The position numbers were made by a program, and so were the translations under genes. Shown piece by piece: positions 1 to 8,346 of a stretch of 64,000 nt of DNA. The first letter of the stretch is position 1. Every line of letters starts with the position of its first letter. Under the pieces are notes generated by a model. That model was not told the origin of the DNA. It did no database searches and saw only the letters and a program-made list of their open reading frames with translations. This DNA is from Flexivirga caeni (GTDB taxonomy: Bacteria; Actinomycetota; Actinomycetes; Actinomycetales; Dermatophilaceae): assembly GCF_003724155.1 (NCBI RefSeq), contig NZ_RJJQ01000021.1:19923-83922 (forward strand), written 5' to 3'.

Positions 1-1
1 G

Positions 2-658
2 CAGACCATTGAACTGGCCATCCTGACGTCCGTCGTGTCGATCGCGCTGCTCTTGCCGACGCTGATCTGGCTGCACCTGCGATCCCAGCGTTTGCTGGCC
101 GTGGCAGAGGGGTTGTCACTGATTCCTTTCGTCGTCCCGCCGGTCGCGCTGGTCACCGGCGCGAACATCTTCTTCCGCGCGGTTTTCCCATCGTTCCTGG
201 TGAGCGTTTACTCATTGGTGCCGTTCTACGTGATCCTGGCGCTACCCCTTGTCTTCCGGGCGCTAGATTCAGGCATCCGCGCGATCGACATACGGACTCT
301 GATGGATGCTTCACATAGCCTCGGCGCCGGAAGCATTCGCACGATCCTGCAGATCATCCAGCCGAACGTGCGGTCGGCGATTCTGGTCGCGGCGCTGCTG
401 TCCTCGTCGATGGCGATCGGTGAATATGCGGTGGCGAGTCTGCTGCTGCACTCGACGTTCCCGGTACTCGTAGCGGTGGCGGGCCAGACGGCACCCCGTG
501 CGGCAGCGGCCTTGTCATTCATCGCCATCGTAGCGACGTGGTTGCTGATGCTGTTGCTGTCGGTCGTGTCACGAAGCCACAGACACATTGCCCCGGCGGA
601 TGCCGGACAGGCTGCTGGAATTGACACTGACAATCTGCGAGAGGGAGTCCTGCAGTGA
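2..658 (+). CDS. ABC transporter permease subunit (5' end outside window)
   Basis: This is the C-terminal part of an inner-membrane permease of the binding-protein-dependent transport family. The frame is already open at base 2, so the true start lies upstream. Several hydrophobic segments are visible. A conserved cytoplasmic loop of EAA type, around DASHSLGAGS..ILQIIQP (about bases 306-365), is the expected contact site for the ATPase. The sequence resembles spermidine/putrescine, iron and 2-aminoethylphosphonate permeases. Its stop overlaps the GTG of the ATPase gene (GTGA at 655-658), which implies translational coupling. The substrate cannot be read from this fragment. The phosphatase-superfamily gene two positions downstream suggests a phosphorus-containing organic compound, but that is inference. 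Confidence 0.85.
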   Translation, partial: QTIELAILTSVVSIALLLPTLIWLHLRSQRLLAVAEGLSLIPFVVPPVALVTGANIFFRAVFPSFLVSVYSLVPFYVILALPLVFRALDSGIRAIDIRTLMDASHSLGAGSIRTILQIIQPNVRSAILVAALLSSSMAIGEYAVASLLLHSTFPVLVAVAGQTAPRAAAALSFIAIVATWLLMLLLSVVSRSHRHIAPADAGQAAGIDTDNLREGVLQ

Positions 659-1737
659 GCGCGCAACCGGAGACGACGAGCGCCGCCGAGGTCGAACTTG
701 TCGGCGTGACAAAACAGTTCGGACGCAAGACGGTGCTGTCCGCCCTCGATCTGCGCATCGAGGGCGGCACCTTGCTGGCGCTGCTCGGCCCGTCGGGCTG
801 TGGGAAGACGACGACTTTGCGGGTGCTTGCCGGATTCGATACGCCGAGCGCTGGACGGGTCCTGATCGACGGGACGGACGTGACGCGCGCGAGCGTCAAG
901 CGTCGCGGGATTGGCATCGTTTTCCAGGCTTACAGCCTCTTCCCACATATGACCGCGCGAGAGAACGTCGCCTATGGCTTGCGGGTTGCGCGGGCTGGCA
1001 AGACCGAGCGCTCCACCCGGGCCGACGAGCTGCTTGACCTCGTGGGACTGTCCGAACTGGCCGGTCAGTACCCGCAGCAACTCTCCGGTGGCCAGCAACA
1101 ACGGGTTGCGCTTGCGCGAGCGTTGGCGGTGCGCCCCAGGGTGCTCCTTCTCGACGAGCCACTGTCGGCTCTCGATGCGAAAGTCCGCGCCCAGCTGCGT
1201 GGTCAGATCCGGCAGATCCAGCAAGAGACCGGCACGACCACACTGATGGTCACCCACGATCAAGAAGAAGCGCTGACAATGGCCGACCAGATCGGCGTCA
1301 TGTCGGACGGTCGCATCGAGCAACTCGGTACGCCGTCCGAGATCTATCAGCACCCGCGGACAGCGTTCGTTTCGGAGTTCGTGGGGGCGGTCAACCGGAT
1401 CCCGGCGACGGTGGATGGATCCGCGCTGCTGGTGCTCAACCGTCGACTTGTCGTATCCAATCCGGACGCGGGTCTGACGGGCGCGGTGGATGCCCTTATC
1501 CGTCCTGAGGACCTCCGCATTGACGCTGCCGGGGATGGCGACTCCGAGATCAACGCCATGATCATGCGGGGTGCCGTCACGAGTCTGGACGTCACCATCG
1601 ATTCGCTGGGCACGGCGTTCCGAGTCGATCTGCCGTCGCCTGCGGCGTCGCGCTTTCACACCGGCGATCGGGTGCGCCTCACTCCGACCCGCGACGAGGC
1701 GCTGGTGGACGGTCACCGGGAGCGTGCTGAGTCATGA
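655..1737 (+). CDS. ABC transporter ATP-binding protein (PotA/PhnT-like)
   Basis: This 360-residue ATPase energises the importer whose permease lies directly upstream. It shows a Walker A motif (GPSGCGKTT, residues 45-53), the signature LSGGQQQR, Walker B LLLLDEP and the switch histidine in VTHDQEEAL. A C-terminal region of about 120 residues has the look of a TOBE regulatory domain, as in PotA, FbpC and 2-aminoethylphosphonate ATPases. The GTG start at 655 overlaps the permease stop. The stop overlaps the next start (ATGA at 1734-1737), so permease, ATPase and hydrolase are probably translated as one operon. The family is certain; the substrate is not. Confidence 0.92.
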   Translation: MSAQPETTSAAEVELVGVTKQFGRKTVLSALDLRIEGGTLLALLGPSGCGKTTTLRVLAGFDTPSAGRVLIDGTDVTRASVKRRGIGIVFQAYSLFPHMTARENVAYGLRVARAGKTERSTRADELLDLVGLSELAGQYPQQLSGGQQQRVALARALAVRPRVLLLDEPLSALDAKVRAQLRGQIRQIQQETGTTTLMVTHDQEEALTMADQIGVMSDGRIEQLGTPSEIYQHPRTAFVSEFVGAVNRIPATVDGSALLVLNRRLVVSNPDAGLTGAVDALIRPEDLRIDAAGDGDSEINAMIMRGAVTSLDVTIDSLGTAFRVDLPSPAASRFHTGDRVRLTPTRDEALVDGHRERAES

Positions 1738-2555
1738 TCCGGCGCAAGGTCTGCCTCATCGGGATCGACGGGCTCAGGTTGGACATTGCCCTCGAAGAAG
1801 GTGTGGCGCCGGTGCTGAGTTCGATGATGCAGCACTCAGCGGTGGCGTCCATGCAGATGGAGGTACCGACCATTTCCGGACCAGGGTGGTCTTCCTTGCT
1901 GACCGGTGCATCCCACGATGAGCATGGAGTCAGGGACAACTCGTTCGTGGGTCAGCGGCTGGCCCATCACCCCGACTTCCTGAGTCGCGCGTTCTATGCG
2001 GATCAGAAGACCACGACGTTCGCGGCGGCCGGTTGGCCACCGCTGGTCGACCCGGCCGGAGTCGGTCCCGTCATACACGCCCGCGCCGAGCAGCAGCGGG
2101 CGGGTTTGCACGGCCTCGTGGTCCGCGATGGTGAAACCTACGGTTACCGCAGGGCAGACGGAGAGGTTGCCGACGTGGCCGTCGCGGTGCTGCGCGAGCA
2201 CGCTCCGGACGCCAGCTTCGTGTACTTCTGCCAGGCCGACGAAGCGGGTCACCTCTTCGGTGCGCAGACCCCCGAGTATCGCTCGGCGATCACGTGTGTC
2301 GATGCGCAGCTGGGGCGTGTCCTGGAAGCAATCACAGATCGAGACGCGGATGGCTCCGAACGCTGGCTGGTTGTGGTCACCACCGATCACGGTCATCTCG
2401 ATCGCGGCGGCCACGGCGGCGGCGAGCCTGAGGTGCGGCGCTCTTTCGTGGCCGCGCAGGTGATCGGTGCAGACGCCGCCATACTTCCCGAGACCATACA
2501 TCCGACCGAACTGACGCCCTTGATGCTCGCGTACCTGGCAGGTGAGTGGGGCTGA
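1734..2555 (+). CDS. alkaline phosphatase superfamily hydrolase
   Basis: This 273-residue protein has the metal-ligand layout of the alkaline phosphatase / nucleotide pyrophosphatase superfamily. LIGIDG supplies the first aspartate (D12). The motif VPTISGPGW has threonine 46 in the nucleophile position. QADEAGH and VTTDHGH supply the later Asp/His ligands. No signal peptide is visible, so it should act in the cytoplasm on an imported substrate. It is shorter than phosphonoacetate hydrolase (about 400 residues) but shares the fold signature. Coupling to the upstream importer suggests uptake followed by cleavage of a phosphonate, phosphodiester or phosphate monoester. The exact reaction is not determined by the sequence. 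Confidence 0.8.
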   Translation: MIRRKVCLIGIDGLRLDIALEEGVAPVLSSMMQHSAVASMQMEVPTISGPGWSSLLTGASHDEHGVRDNSFVGQRLAHHPDFLSRAFYADQKTTTFAAAGWPPLVDPAGVGPVIHARAEQQRAGLHGLVVRDGETYGYRRADGEVADVAVAVLREHAPDASFVYFCQADEAGHLFGAQTPEYRSAITCVDAQLGRVLEAITDRDADGSERWLVVVTTDHGHLDRGGHGGGEPEVRRSFVAAQVIGADAAILPETIHPTELTPLMLAYLAGEWG

Positions 2556-2568
2556 GGCTCCGCTGGGA

Positions 2569-3315
2569 TCAGTTGTCGATACGGGCGGTCAGCATGATTC
2601 TCGCCCGGTCCGCACGAAAGTAATCTTCGGAGTATTCGACCGGCTTTCCGTCGCCCGCCAGGGCGGTGCGGCAGACCCGCAGGACGGGCGTTGCCTGATC
2701 GACGTCGAGCAGGTGGGCATACTCGGTCGGCGCGATCACCGGCTCGAGCACTTCTGTCGCTGAGACCGGGGCTCGGCCCTGGCTGCGAAGGAGGGTGTAG
2801 AGGGAACCGGACAAACGGTGTTTCAGCAGGTCTGCGAAGAGGTCAGCCGGGAAGTAGCTCTCCTCGACTGCGATCGGACTACGGTTCGCTGAGCGCAGCC
2901 GAACTACTGTGTGCACCTGGGCACCGCGGCAGAGTTGCAGTGCCTCCCGCACGGCCCGGCTCGGACGGCACGTCGTGGTCCGGATCACCTTTGCACCCGC
3001 ACGCAGGTGCGCGCGGCGCATCTGGTCGGTGAAGCTGGGAAGGCCGGTGAGGTCGAAATCGATGCGCGGTTGGGCGATGAAGTTCCCACCCCAGCGTCCT
3101 CGGCGGCGGACCAGCTTTCCCGCCGCCTCAAGGCTGCCCAATGCCTGCCGCAACGTCATTCGGCTGACGCCCAATGCGCTCGCGAGTTCGACCTCCGGAG
3201 GCAGCTTGTCCTCGGGCCGCAGACGGGCCGACGAGATCAAACCGGCGAGCCATGCCTCAATGACCGAGTGCGCGGGCTGCTCCGGGCCCGCGTGCACGTC
3301 GGGAAGATCGCTCAT
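2569..3315 (-). CDS. GntR-family regulator with UTRA ligand domain
   Basis: The N-terminal winged helix (PEVELASALGVSRMTLRQALGSLEAAGKLVRRRGRWGG, read in pieces) is typical of GntR regulators. The C-terminal half has the HutC-type UTRA pattern, with VVRLRSANRSPIAVEESYFP and a final VEYSEDYFRADR. I start at MSDLPDV (3315), which gives 248 residues. The frame stays open up to 3408, so an N-terminal extension is possible. The gene converges on the importer-hydrolase operon with a 13-bp gap and probably controls it in response to the imported substrate. UTRA regulators of this kind often accompany phosphonate genes, in line with the neighbouring hydrolase. Confidence 0.88.
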   Translation of the reverse strand: MSDLPDVHAGPEQPAHSVIEAWLAGLISSARLRPEDKLPPEVELASALGVSRMTLRQALGSLEAAGKLVRRRGRWGGNFIAQPRIDFDLTGLPSFTDQMRRAHLRAGAKVIRTTTCRPSRAVREALQLCRGAQVHTVVRLRSANRSPIAVEESYFPADLFADLLKHRLSGSLYTLLRSQGRAPVSATEVLEPVIAPTEYAHLLDVDQATPVLRVCRTALAGDGKPVEYSEDYFRADRARIMLTARIDN

Positions 3316-3573
3316 CACGCGGCTTCGCATCGTGAGGGTGCGCACCTCAGGGACCATATCGTGACCTTGTGCCGGCGAGTTGCAGCTACGACCGAGTAAT
3401 CCGTCCAAGAGTATTCACCCCCAGCACTTTTGCGTCAATAGACTAGACTTATGGAAGTACACTTGCCGGATGCCGGAATTGGGCAGGAAGGACCGGTGGT
3501 CGCCATGCCGGTGCGCCGCCTCACGAGGCCGGCAGGTCTTCGTGACTATGTTCAAGTGCCGGGGTGATCTGAC

Positions 3574-4329
3574 GTGATCGCACTGGCCACGGAGCCAATG
3601 GGGCAGGGCTGGACCCAGATCGGAGAGCTTGCAGTCGCATTCGGGCTGTCTGCCGTGATCGGCCTGGAACGGGAACTCAAACAGCGATCTGCAGGCATCC
3701 GTACCTACACGGTGGTCGGATTTGCTTCCGCGCTGTTCATGCTGGTCAGCAAGTACGGCTTTACCGACGTGCTCGTGCCGGGCAGGGTCATCGTCGATCC
3801 ATCTCGCGTCGCAGCGCAGATCGTGTCCGGCCTGGGTTTCATCGGTGGCGGGATCATCTTCGTCCGGCGAGGGTCCGTGCGCGGCCTGACCACGGCAGCG
3901 AGCGTCTGGCTGACCGCTGCGGTGGGCTCTGCGGCTGGAGCGGGTCTGGAGGGACTCGCCTGCGTCGCAACCGTCGGCTACTTCGTCACGATCCTTCTGT
4001 TGCCGCCTCTTGCCAGATTGGTGGCGCGGTATGTCGTGACTCCGTGGCCGACTCTCACGGTGGACTATCTGGATGGTCGCGGGCTGCTGCGTGACGTCCT
4101 TGCCATCGTGACCCAGTCCGGGTTCGCCGTGGCCGGGTTGAACACCAGCCGCGAGGTCGATGCCGATGCAGATCCCGGCCGCGTTGGTGTCATTGGCGAA
4201 GGATCGTCCGTCGAGGTCAAGGTGTTGCTGTCCGGACGCGGCGACTTGCAGCCGTTGATCACCTCTTTGACCGAGCTGGACGGCGTACTGCGAGTCGGGA
4301 CCGAACACGACGGCGAACCCGACGAGTAG
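3574..4329 (+). CDS. MgtC/SapB-family membrane protein
   Basis: This 251-residue protein carries the MgtC N-terminal signature: GLSAVIGLERELKQRSAGIRTYTVVG followed by VSGLGFIGGGIIF (given in parts). It has about five membrane segments and a soluble C-terminal domain from about residue 150 with an ACT-like look. Proteins of this family in other bacteria modulate Mg2+ limitation responses and F-type ATPase activity. That role is family knowledge and is not shown here. A GTG start is used. The 165 bp upstream (from the GntR start side) contain no other gene. A GC-rich hairpin follows the stop. Confidence 0.88.
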   Translation: MIALATEPMGQGWTQIGELAVAFGLSAVIGLERELKQRSAGIRTYTVVGFASALFMLVSKYGFTDVLVPGRVIVDPSRVAAQIVSGLGFIGGGIIFVRRGSVRGLTTAASVWLTAAVGSAAGAGLEGLACVATVGYFVTILLLPPLARLVARYVVTPWPTLTVDYLDGRGLLRDVLAIVTQSGFAVAGLNTSREVDADADPGRVGVIGEGSSVEVKVLLSGRGDLQPLITSLTELDGVLRVGTEHDGEPDE

Positions 4330-4352
4330 TAGTCGAAGGTCTCTTCCACGGT

Positions 4353-4376
4353 GGGCTGATCATGACCGCTCAGCCC
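4353..4376 (+). terminator. candidate intrinsic terminator after mgtC-like gene
   Basis: A perfect 7-bp inverted repeat, GGGCTGA...TCAGCCC, with a 10-nt loop lies 23 bp after the stop at 4329. There is no U-tract, which is common for actinobacterial terminators. Confidence 0.5.
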
Positions 4377-4413
4377 CCTCTGCGGAATCGTTGGGAGCCC
4401 GAAGCGAAGTGGC

Positions 4414-4429
4414 ATGTAACATTGCACTG
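4414..4429 (+). promoter_or_regulatory. candidate operator/-10 of the hydroxyproline operon
   Basis: The 16-mer ATGTAACATTGCACTG lies 30 bp before the first dehydrogenase gene. It matches 14 of 16 positions of ATGTACAATTGCACTG on the minus strand at 12281-12296, in front of the divergent Xaa-Pro peptidase. Both copies contain a TANNNT -10-like core (TAACAT / TACAAT) pointing towards their own gene. The simplest reading is a regulator site overlapping the -10 box, used by the FCD-type GntR encoded at 12362. This is inference from two matching sites. Confidence 0.55.
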
Positions 4430-4459
4430 GGATCGCATCGTCCAGAGAGGTGAACCTCC

Positions 4460-5638
4460 GTGCACGTAGTCATCGTGGGTGCCGGAATCGTCGGCGCTGC
4501 CTGCGCGCGGCGGCTGGCGGCCGACGGTCACGATGTCACGATCGTCGACCGTGGGGGCGCGGCCGGAGGAACTTCCGCATCCGGCGAGGGCAACCTGCTG
4601 CTGTCGGACAAGGAGCCGGGCGCCGAGCTCGAGCTGGCGCAGTTTTCGGCCCGGCTGTGGGGCGAGCTCCCGAACGCCCTGGCGGGTGAGACCGGGCGCG
4701 TCCCGGCAATCGAGTATGACGCCAAGGGCGGTCTCGTCGTCGCGCTCACCGACGAGGGCGCCCACGCGCTCGGCCAGTTCGCGAGCGGTCAGTCCGGCGC
4801 AGGTGTCGACGCCCGCCCGATCACCCCCGGCGAAGCGCGCCGCTACGAGCCCTGGCTGAGTGACCGGGTCACTGGCGCCGTCTTCTACCCGCAGGACGCC
4901 CAGGTGCAGCCGGCCGCCGCAACCCTCGCACTCCTGGAGTCGGCCACCGACGGCGGGGCGCGCCTCCTGCAAGGTCACGAGGTGCTCGGGCCGCTGCTCG
5001 ACTCGGCAGGCACACTGACGGGCGTGCGCACCTCCCGCGGGCAGGTGTCCGCCGACCGGGTGCTGATCGCAGCCGGTCCGTGGTCCGGGGCCGTGGCGGA
5101 ACGCCTCGGCGTCCGGCTGCCGGTGCTGCCTCGCCGGGGCATGATCCTGGTGACGACGCGGATGCCGCGGCGCATCCTGCACAAGGTGTATGACGCCGAC
5201 TACGTCGGAGCCGTTACCTCGGACGACGCGGACTTGCAGGTGTCCAGCGTCGTCGAATCAACAGCTGCCGGAACGGTTTTGATCGGTTCATCGCGTCAGC
5301 GCACGGGATTCGACGACACCCTCCAGGTGGTGGCGCTGCGCCGGATCGCCGCCCGGGCCATCCGGCTCTTCCCGTTTCTCGCCGACGTGCCGATGATGCG
5401 CTCGTATGGCGGCTTCCGGCCCTACCTACCGGACCATCTCCCGGTCATCGGCGCCGACCCGCGGCTGCCCGGGTTGTGGCACGCGACCGGTCACGAGGGC
5501 GCTGGCATCGGATTGTCATTGGGCACAGCGGAACTCGTCGCCGATCTGATGGCGGGACGGCAATGCACCATCGACCCGGCGCCGTTCGCGCCGGACCGGC
5601 CGAGTTTGGCACCGCACCTGGAAGCGGAGGTGGCCTGA
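4460..5638 (+). CDS. FAD-dependent D-hydroxyproline dehydrogenase, catalytic (DAO-type) subunit
   Basis: This 392-residue flavoprotein begins with a Rossmann FAD-binding motif (VVIVGAGIVGAACARRL). It ends with the DAO-family signature around RPYLPDHLPVIG and WHATGHEGAGIGLS. It belongs to the glycine/D-amino-acid oxidase group. A small [2Fe-2S] protein and a second FAD/NAD-type subunit follow with overlapping stops and starts. That is the pattern of the heterotrimeric D-hydroxyproline dehydrogenase (LhpB/E/F type) of proteobacteria. The expected reaction is oxidation of cis-4-hydroxy-D-proline to 1-pyrroline-4-hydroxy-2-carboxylate. The GTG start is supported by GAGAGGTGAA just upstream. The substrate is assigned from the epimerase, deaminase and dehydrogenase further down the operon. 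Confidence 0.85.
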   Translation: MHVVIVGAGIVGAACARRLAADGHDVTIVDRGGAAGGTSASGEGNLLLSDKEPGAELELAQFSARLWGELPNALAGETGRVPAIEYDAKGGLVVALTDEGAHALGQFASGQSGAGVDARPITPGEARRYEPWLSDRVTGAVFYPQDAQVQPAAATLALLESATDGGARLLQGHEVLGPLLDSAGTLTGVRTSRGQVSADRVLIAAGPWSGAVAERLGVRLPVLPRRGMILVTTRMPRRILHKVYDADYVGAVTSDDADLQVSSVVESTAAGTVLIGSSRQRTGFDDTLQVVALRRIAARAIRLFPFLADVPMMRSYGGFRPYLPDHLPVIGADPRLPGLWHATGHEGAGIGLSLGTAELVADLMAGRQCTIDPAPFAPDRPSLAPHLEAEVA

Positions 5639-5997
5639 TGGTGTCCCGTCGCATGCCGCCCGCCGCGGACCCGACACGGCCACCCTCCGACGTGCCGATC
5701 ACGATCACGCTCGATGGCACGCCATACACCGGCACCGCGGGTCAGACCCTCGCCGGCGTGCTGCTGGGCGCCGGCCGGCTGAGCTGGCGCACCTCGCCCG
5801 GTGGTGCGTCGCGCGGTGTCTTCTGTGGCATCGGCGTGTGCTTCGACTGCATCGCGACCGTGAACGACGCGTGCGACGTGCGGCTCTGCCAGCGGCGGGC
5901 CGTGGACGGCGACCGGGTGGTCAGTCAAGGCCTCGATGCGCCTCTCCCGCTGCGCTCCGCCGGCACTCGGCCGGCGCATGGAGTCGCGGATGTCTGA
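5638..5997 (+). CDS. [2Fe-2S] small subunit of D-hydroxyproline dehydrogenase
   Basis: This 119-residue protein has a plant-type ferredoxin cysteine pattern: FCGIGVCFDC followed by RLC (C-x4-C-x2-C...C). That is the usual small electron-transfer subunit of the heteromeric sarcosine- and hydroxyproline-type dehydrogenases. The start at 5638 overlaps the stop of the catalytic subunit (ATGA). The frame stays open further upstream inside that gene, but the overlap and family length favour 5638. Its stop overlaps the next gene by 8 bp. Confidence 0.85.
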   Translation: MVSRRMPPAADPTRPPSDVPITITLDGTPYTGTAGQTLAGVLLGAGRLSWRTSPGGASRGVFCGIGVCFDCIATVNDACDVRLCQRRAVDGDRVVSQGLDAPLPLRSAGTRPAHGVADV

Positions 5998-7369
5998 CGT
6001 CCTGGTCATCGGAGCCGGCCCGGCCGGTCTGCACGCAGCGAGCCGCGCGCTGGACGCCGGGGCCGAGGTGACCGTGCTCGACGCGCACGACTTGGTCGGC
6101 GGGCAGTTCTGGCGGCACCTGCCGGACGACCGTGCCGCCGCCGACGAGGCGCAGCTGCATCACGGCTGGAAGTCGTTCCAGCAGTTACGGGTTCGGCTGG
6201 AGGAACATCCGCGCTGCCGCGTCCTCACCGGCACCGAAGTCTGGGCGATCGAACCTGAGGAACACGGCGCGGCCGCCCGCGTCCACGCGCTCTCCGGTCC
6301 CTCCGGTGCCCTCCGCCGCGAAGAAGTCCTGCTCACGCCCGAGCGGCTCGTCCTCGCCACCGGCGCCCACGACCGGGTGCTGCCCTTTCCGGGATGGGAC
6401 CTGCCGGGCGTCTTCAGCGCGGGCGCCGCGCAAGCCCTCGCCAAGGCTGAGCGGGTCGCGGTCGGTGAGCGGGTGCTGGTCGCCGGCGCCGGGCCCTTTC
6501 TGCTGGCGACCGCGGCGTCGCTGATCGCGACCGGCGCGACCGTCGTCGGCGTGCACGAGGCGGCCGGGCCGTCGGCCCTGTGCCGCGGATGGCTCTCGCG
6601 CCCTTGGGAATTGGCGAGTTCGGCCCGCAAGCTGACCGAACTCGCCGCCTATGTGACGGGTCACCTGCGGCACCGCATTCCGTATGTCGCAGGCAGTGCC
6701 GTGATCGCCGCCGAAGGGAACGGCCGGGTCGAGTCGGTCCGGGTCACCCGGCTGGATCGCGACTGGCGCCCGGTTGCCCGGACCGAGCGGGACATCGCGG
6801 TCGACGCCGTCGCGGTGAGCCACGGCTTCACGCCCCGCCTGGAGCTGGCGATCGCGGCCGGATGCGCAATCACCGCAGACCGATTCGTGGCGGTCGACGC
6901 TCGGCAGGCCACCACCGTCCCGGGTGTGTATGCCGCGGGCGAACTCACCGGCATCGGCGGTATGGCGCTGTCCGCTGTCGAGGGCGCGATCGCGGGTCTC
7001 GAGGCGGCCGGTGGCGTCATACCCCGGCAGTTGCTGGCCGAGCGTGCCCGGCAGCGCGCCTTCGCCATCCGACTCGAACGCGCGCACGGCATCCGGCCCG
7101 GCTGGACCGACTGGCTGTGCGACGACACCACGATCTGTCGCTGCGAGGACGTGCCGTTCGGGGCCCTGTCCCTCACGGAGGGTGCCACCCAGTCGTTGCG
7201 CGCAGCCAAACTGAGCACCCGAGCGGGCCTCGGCAGCTGCCAGGGCCGCACCTGCGGGCGCACCGTCGAGGAGATCCTGCGCCAGTCACCGGGTCTGCTC
7301 GGCACGACCACCACGGATCAGCGACCCATCGCCGCGCCGGTCCGCCTGGGCGAATTCGCCCGCGAATGA
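5990..7369 (+). CDS. FAD/NAD(P)-binding subunit of D-hydroxyproline dehydrogenase with C-terminal [2Fe-2S] domain
   Basis: This 459-residue protein starts with a dinucleotide-binding motif (VLVIGAGPAGLHAASRA). It has a second nucleotide-binding region around VLVAGAGPFLLATAA and an ATG/GD-like FAD motif at VYAAGELTGIGG. The C-terminus has cysteines in the pattern CRCEDV...GSCQGRTCG, as in BFD-like [2Fe-2S] domains. It matches the third subunit of the hydroxyproline/octopine dehydrogenase group. I chose MSDVLVIG (5990). An ATG at 5978 (MESRM) is also possible. Electrons from the catalytic subunit probably pass through this subunit to an unknown acceptor. Confidence 0.85.
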   Translation: MSDVLVIGAGPAGLHAASRALDAGAEVTVLDAHDLVGGQFWRHLPDDRAAADEAQLHHGWKSFQQLRVRLEEHPRCRVLTGTEVWAIEPEEHGAAARVHALSGPSGALRREEVLLTPERLVLATGAHDRVLPFPGWDLPGVFSAGAAQALAKAERVAVGERVLVAGAGPFLLATAASLIATGATVVGVHEAAGPSALCRGWLSRPWELASSARKLTELAAYVTGHLRHRIPYVAGSAVIAAEGNGRVESVRVTRLDRDWRPVARTERDIAVDAVAVSHGFTPRLELAIAAGCAITADRFVAVDARQATTVPGVYAAGELTGIGGMALSAVEGAIAGLEAAGGVIPRQLLAERARQRAFAIRLERAHGIRPGWTDWLCDDTTICRCEDVPFGALSLTEGATQSLRAAKLSTRAGLGSCQGRTCGRTVEEILRQSPGLLGTTTTDQRPIAAPVRLGEFARE

Positions 7370-7406
7370 ACGACATCCGCAGCAGTCAGCGGGGAAAGGA
7401 AGCAGC

Positions 7407-8327
7407 ATGCCCACGGAGAAGTTCGACCTCGGAGGCGTCGTCGTCGCGACGACGCTCGCCTTCACGGAGGACCCGTCTGCGCCTGCGGGTCTCGCCGTCG
7501 ACCACGAGAAATACGCCGCACACTGCGCGTGGCTGATCGACAACGGCTGCCGCGGGGTCGGGCCGAACGGCTCGCTCGGCGAATACTCCTCGCTGACCGA
7601 CGACGAGCGTCGCCAGGTCGTCCGGACGGCGGTCCGGGCGGTCGCCGGACGTGGGCTGGTGGTCGCCGGGGTCCACGGCGTCGGCTCGCACCAGGCAGTT
7701 CACTGGGCGCAGTGTGCCAAGGACGACGGCGCCGACGGCGTGCTGCTGCTGCCGCCGATCGTCTACCGCGCCAACCGGCAGGAGATCATCGCCCACTACG
7801 CGGCGGTGAACGAGGTCGGTCTGCCGATCATGGTCTACAACAACCCGATCGACACCAAGGTCGACCTGACCCCGGATCTCATCGCCGAGCTGGCGCAACT
7901 GGAGAACGTGGTCGCCGTCAAGGAGTTCTCCGGTGACGTGCGGCGCGTGCTGGAGATCAAGGAACGGTGTGACATCGCCGTCATCGCGGGCGCCGACGAC
8001 CTGCTCTTCGAGTCACTGGTGTCGGGTGCGGTCGGCTGGTTCGCCGGCTACCCCAACGCCTTCCCGCGGGAAGCCGTCGAGCTCTACGACCTCATCATGA
8101 GCGGCCGGATCGACCAGGCCCGTACGCTGTACGAGCACCTGGTCCCGATCTTCCGGTGGGACTCACGCACCGAGTTCGTCCAGGCCATCAAGCTCTCGAT
8201 CGACGTGGCGGGCGAGAGCTACGGCGGCCGGACGCGCCCGCCGCGAGGCCCGCTGTCGCCCGAGCAGGAGCAGATCGTGCGCCGCGACACGCAGCGCGCG
8301 CTGGACTATTGCGCCGGTCGCAACTGA
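7407..8327 (+). CDS. 1-pyrroline-4-hydroxy-2-carboxylate deaminase (DapA-like)
   Basis: This 306-residue protein belongs to the dihydrodipicolinate synthase / N-acetylneuraminate lyase family. The Schiff-base lysine is K172 in VVAVKEFSGD, and the conserved tyrosine is Y144 in MVYNNP. Inside a hydroxyproline operon the expected reaction is deamination of 1-pyrroline-4-hydroxy-2-carboxylate to 2-oxoglutarate semialdehyde with loss of ammonia (LhpC-like). GGGGAAAGGAAGCAGC forms a good ribosome site. Without this context the protein could not be separated from other DapA-like aldolases, so the substrate depends on neighbouring genes. Confidence 0.82.
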   Translation: MPTEKFDLGGVVVATTLAFTEDPSAPAGLAVDHEKYAAHCAWLIDNGCRGVGPNGSLGEYSSLTDDERRQVVRTAVRAVAGRGLVVAGVHGVGSHQAVHWAQCAKDDGADGVLLLPPIVYRANRQEIIAHYAAVNEVGLPIMVYNNPIDTKVDLTPDLIAELAQLENVVAVKEFSGDVRRVLEIKERCDIAVIAGADDLLFESLVSGAVGWFAGYPNAFPREAVELYDLIMSGRIDQARTLYEHLVPIFRWDSRTEFVQAIKLSIDVAGESYGGRTRPPRGPLSPEQEQIVRRDTQRALDYCAGRN

Positions 8328-8346
8328 GCCCAAGGAGACGCGAATC

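Noticed and set aside
226..1716. 496-residue minus-strand open frame
   Set aside because: Antisense to the ABC permease and ATPase genes, with no recognisable domain.
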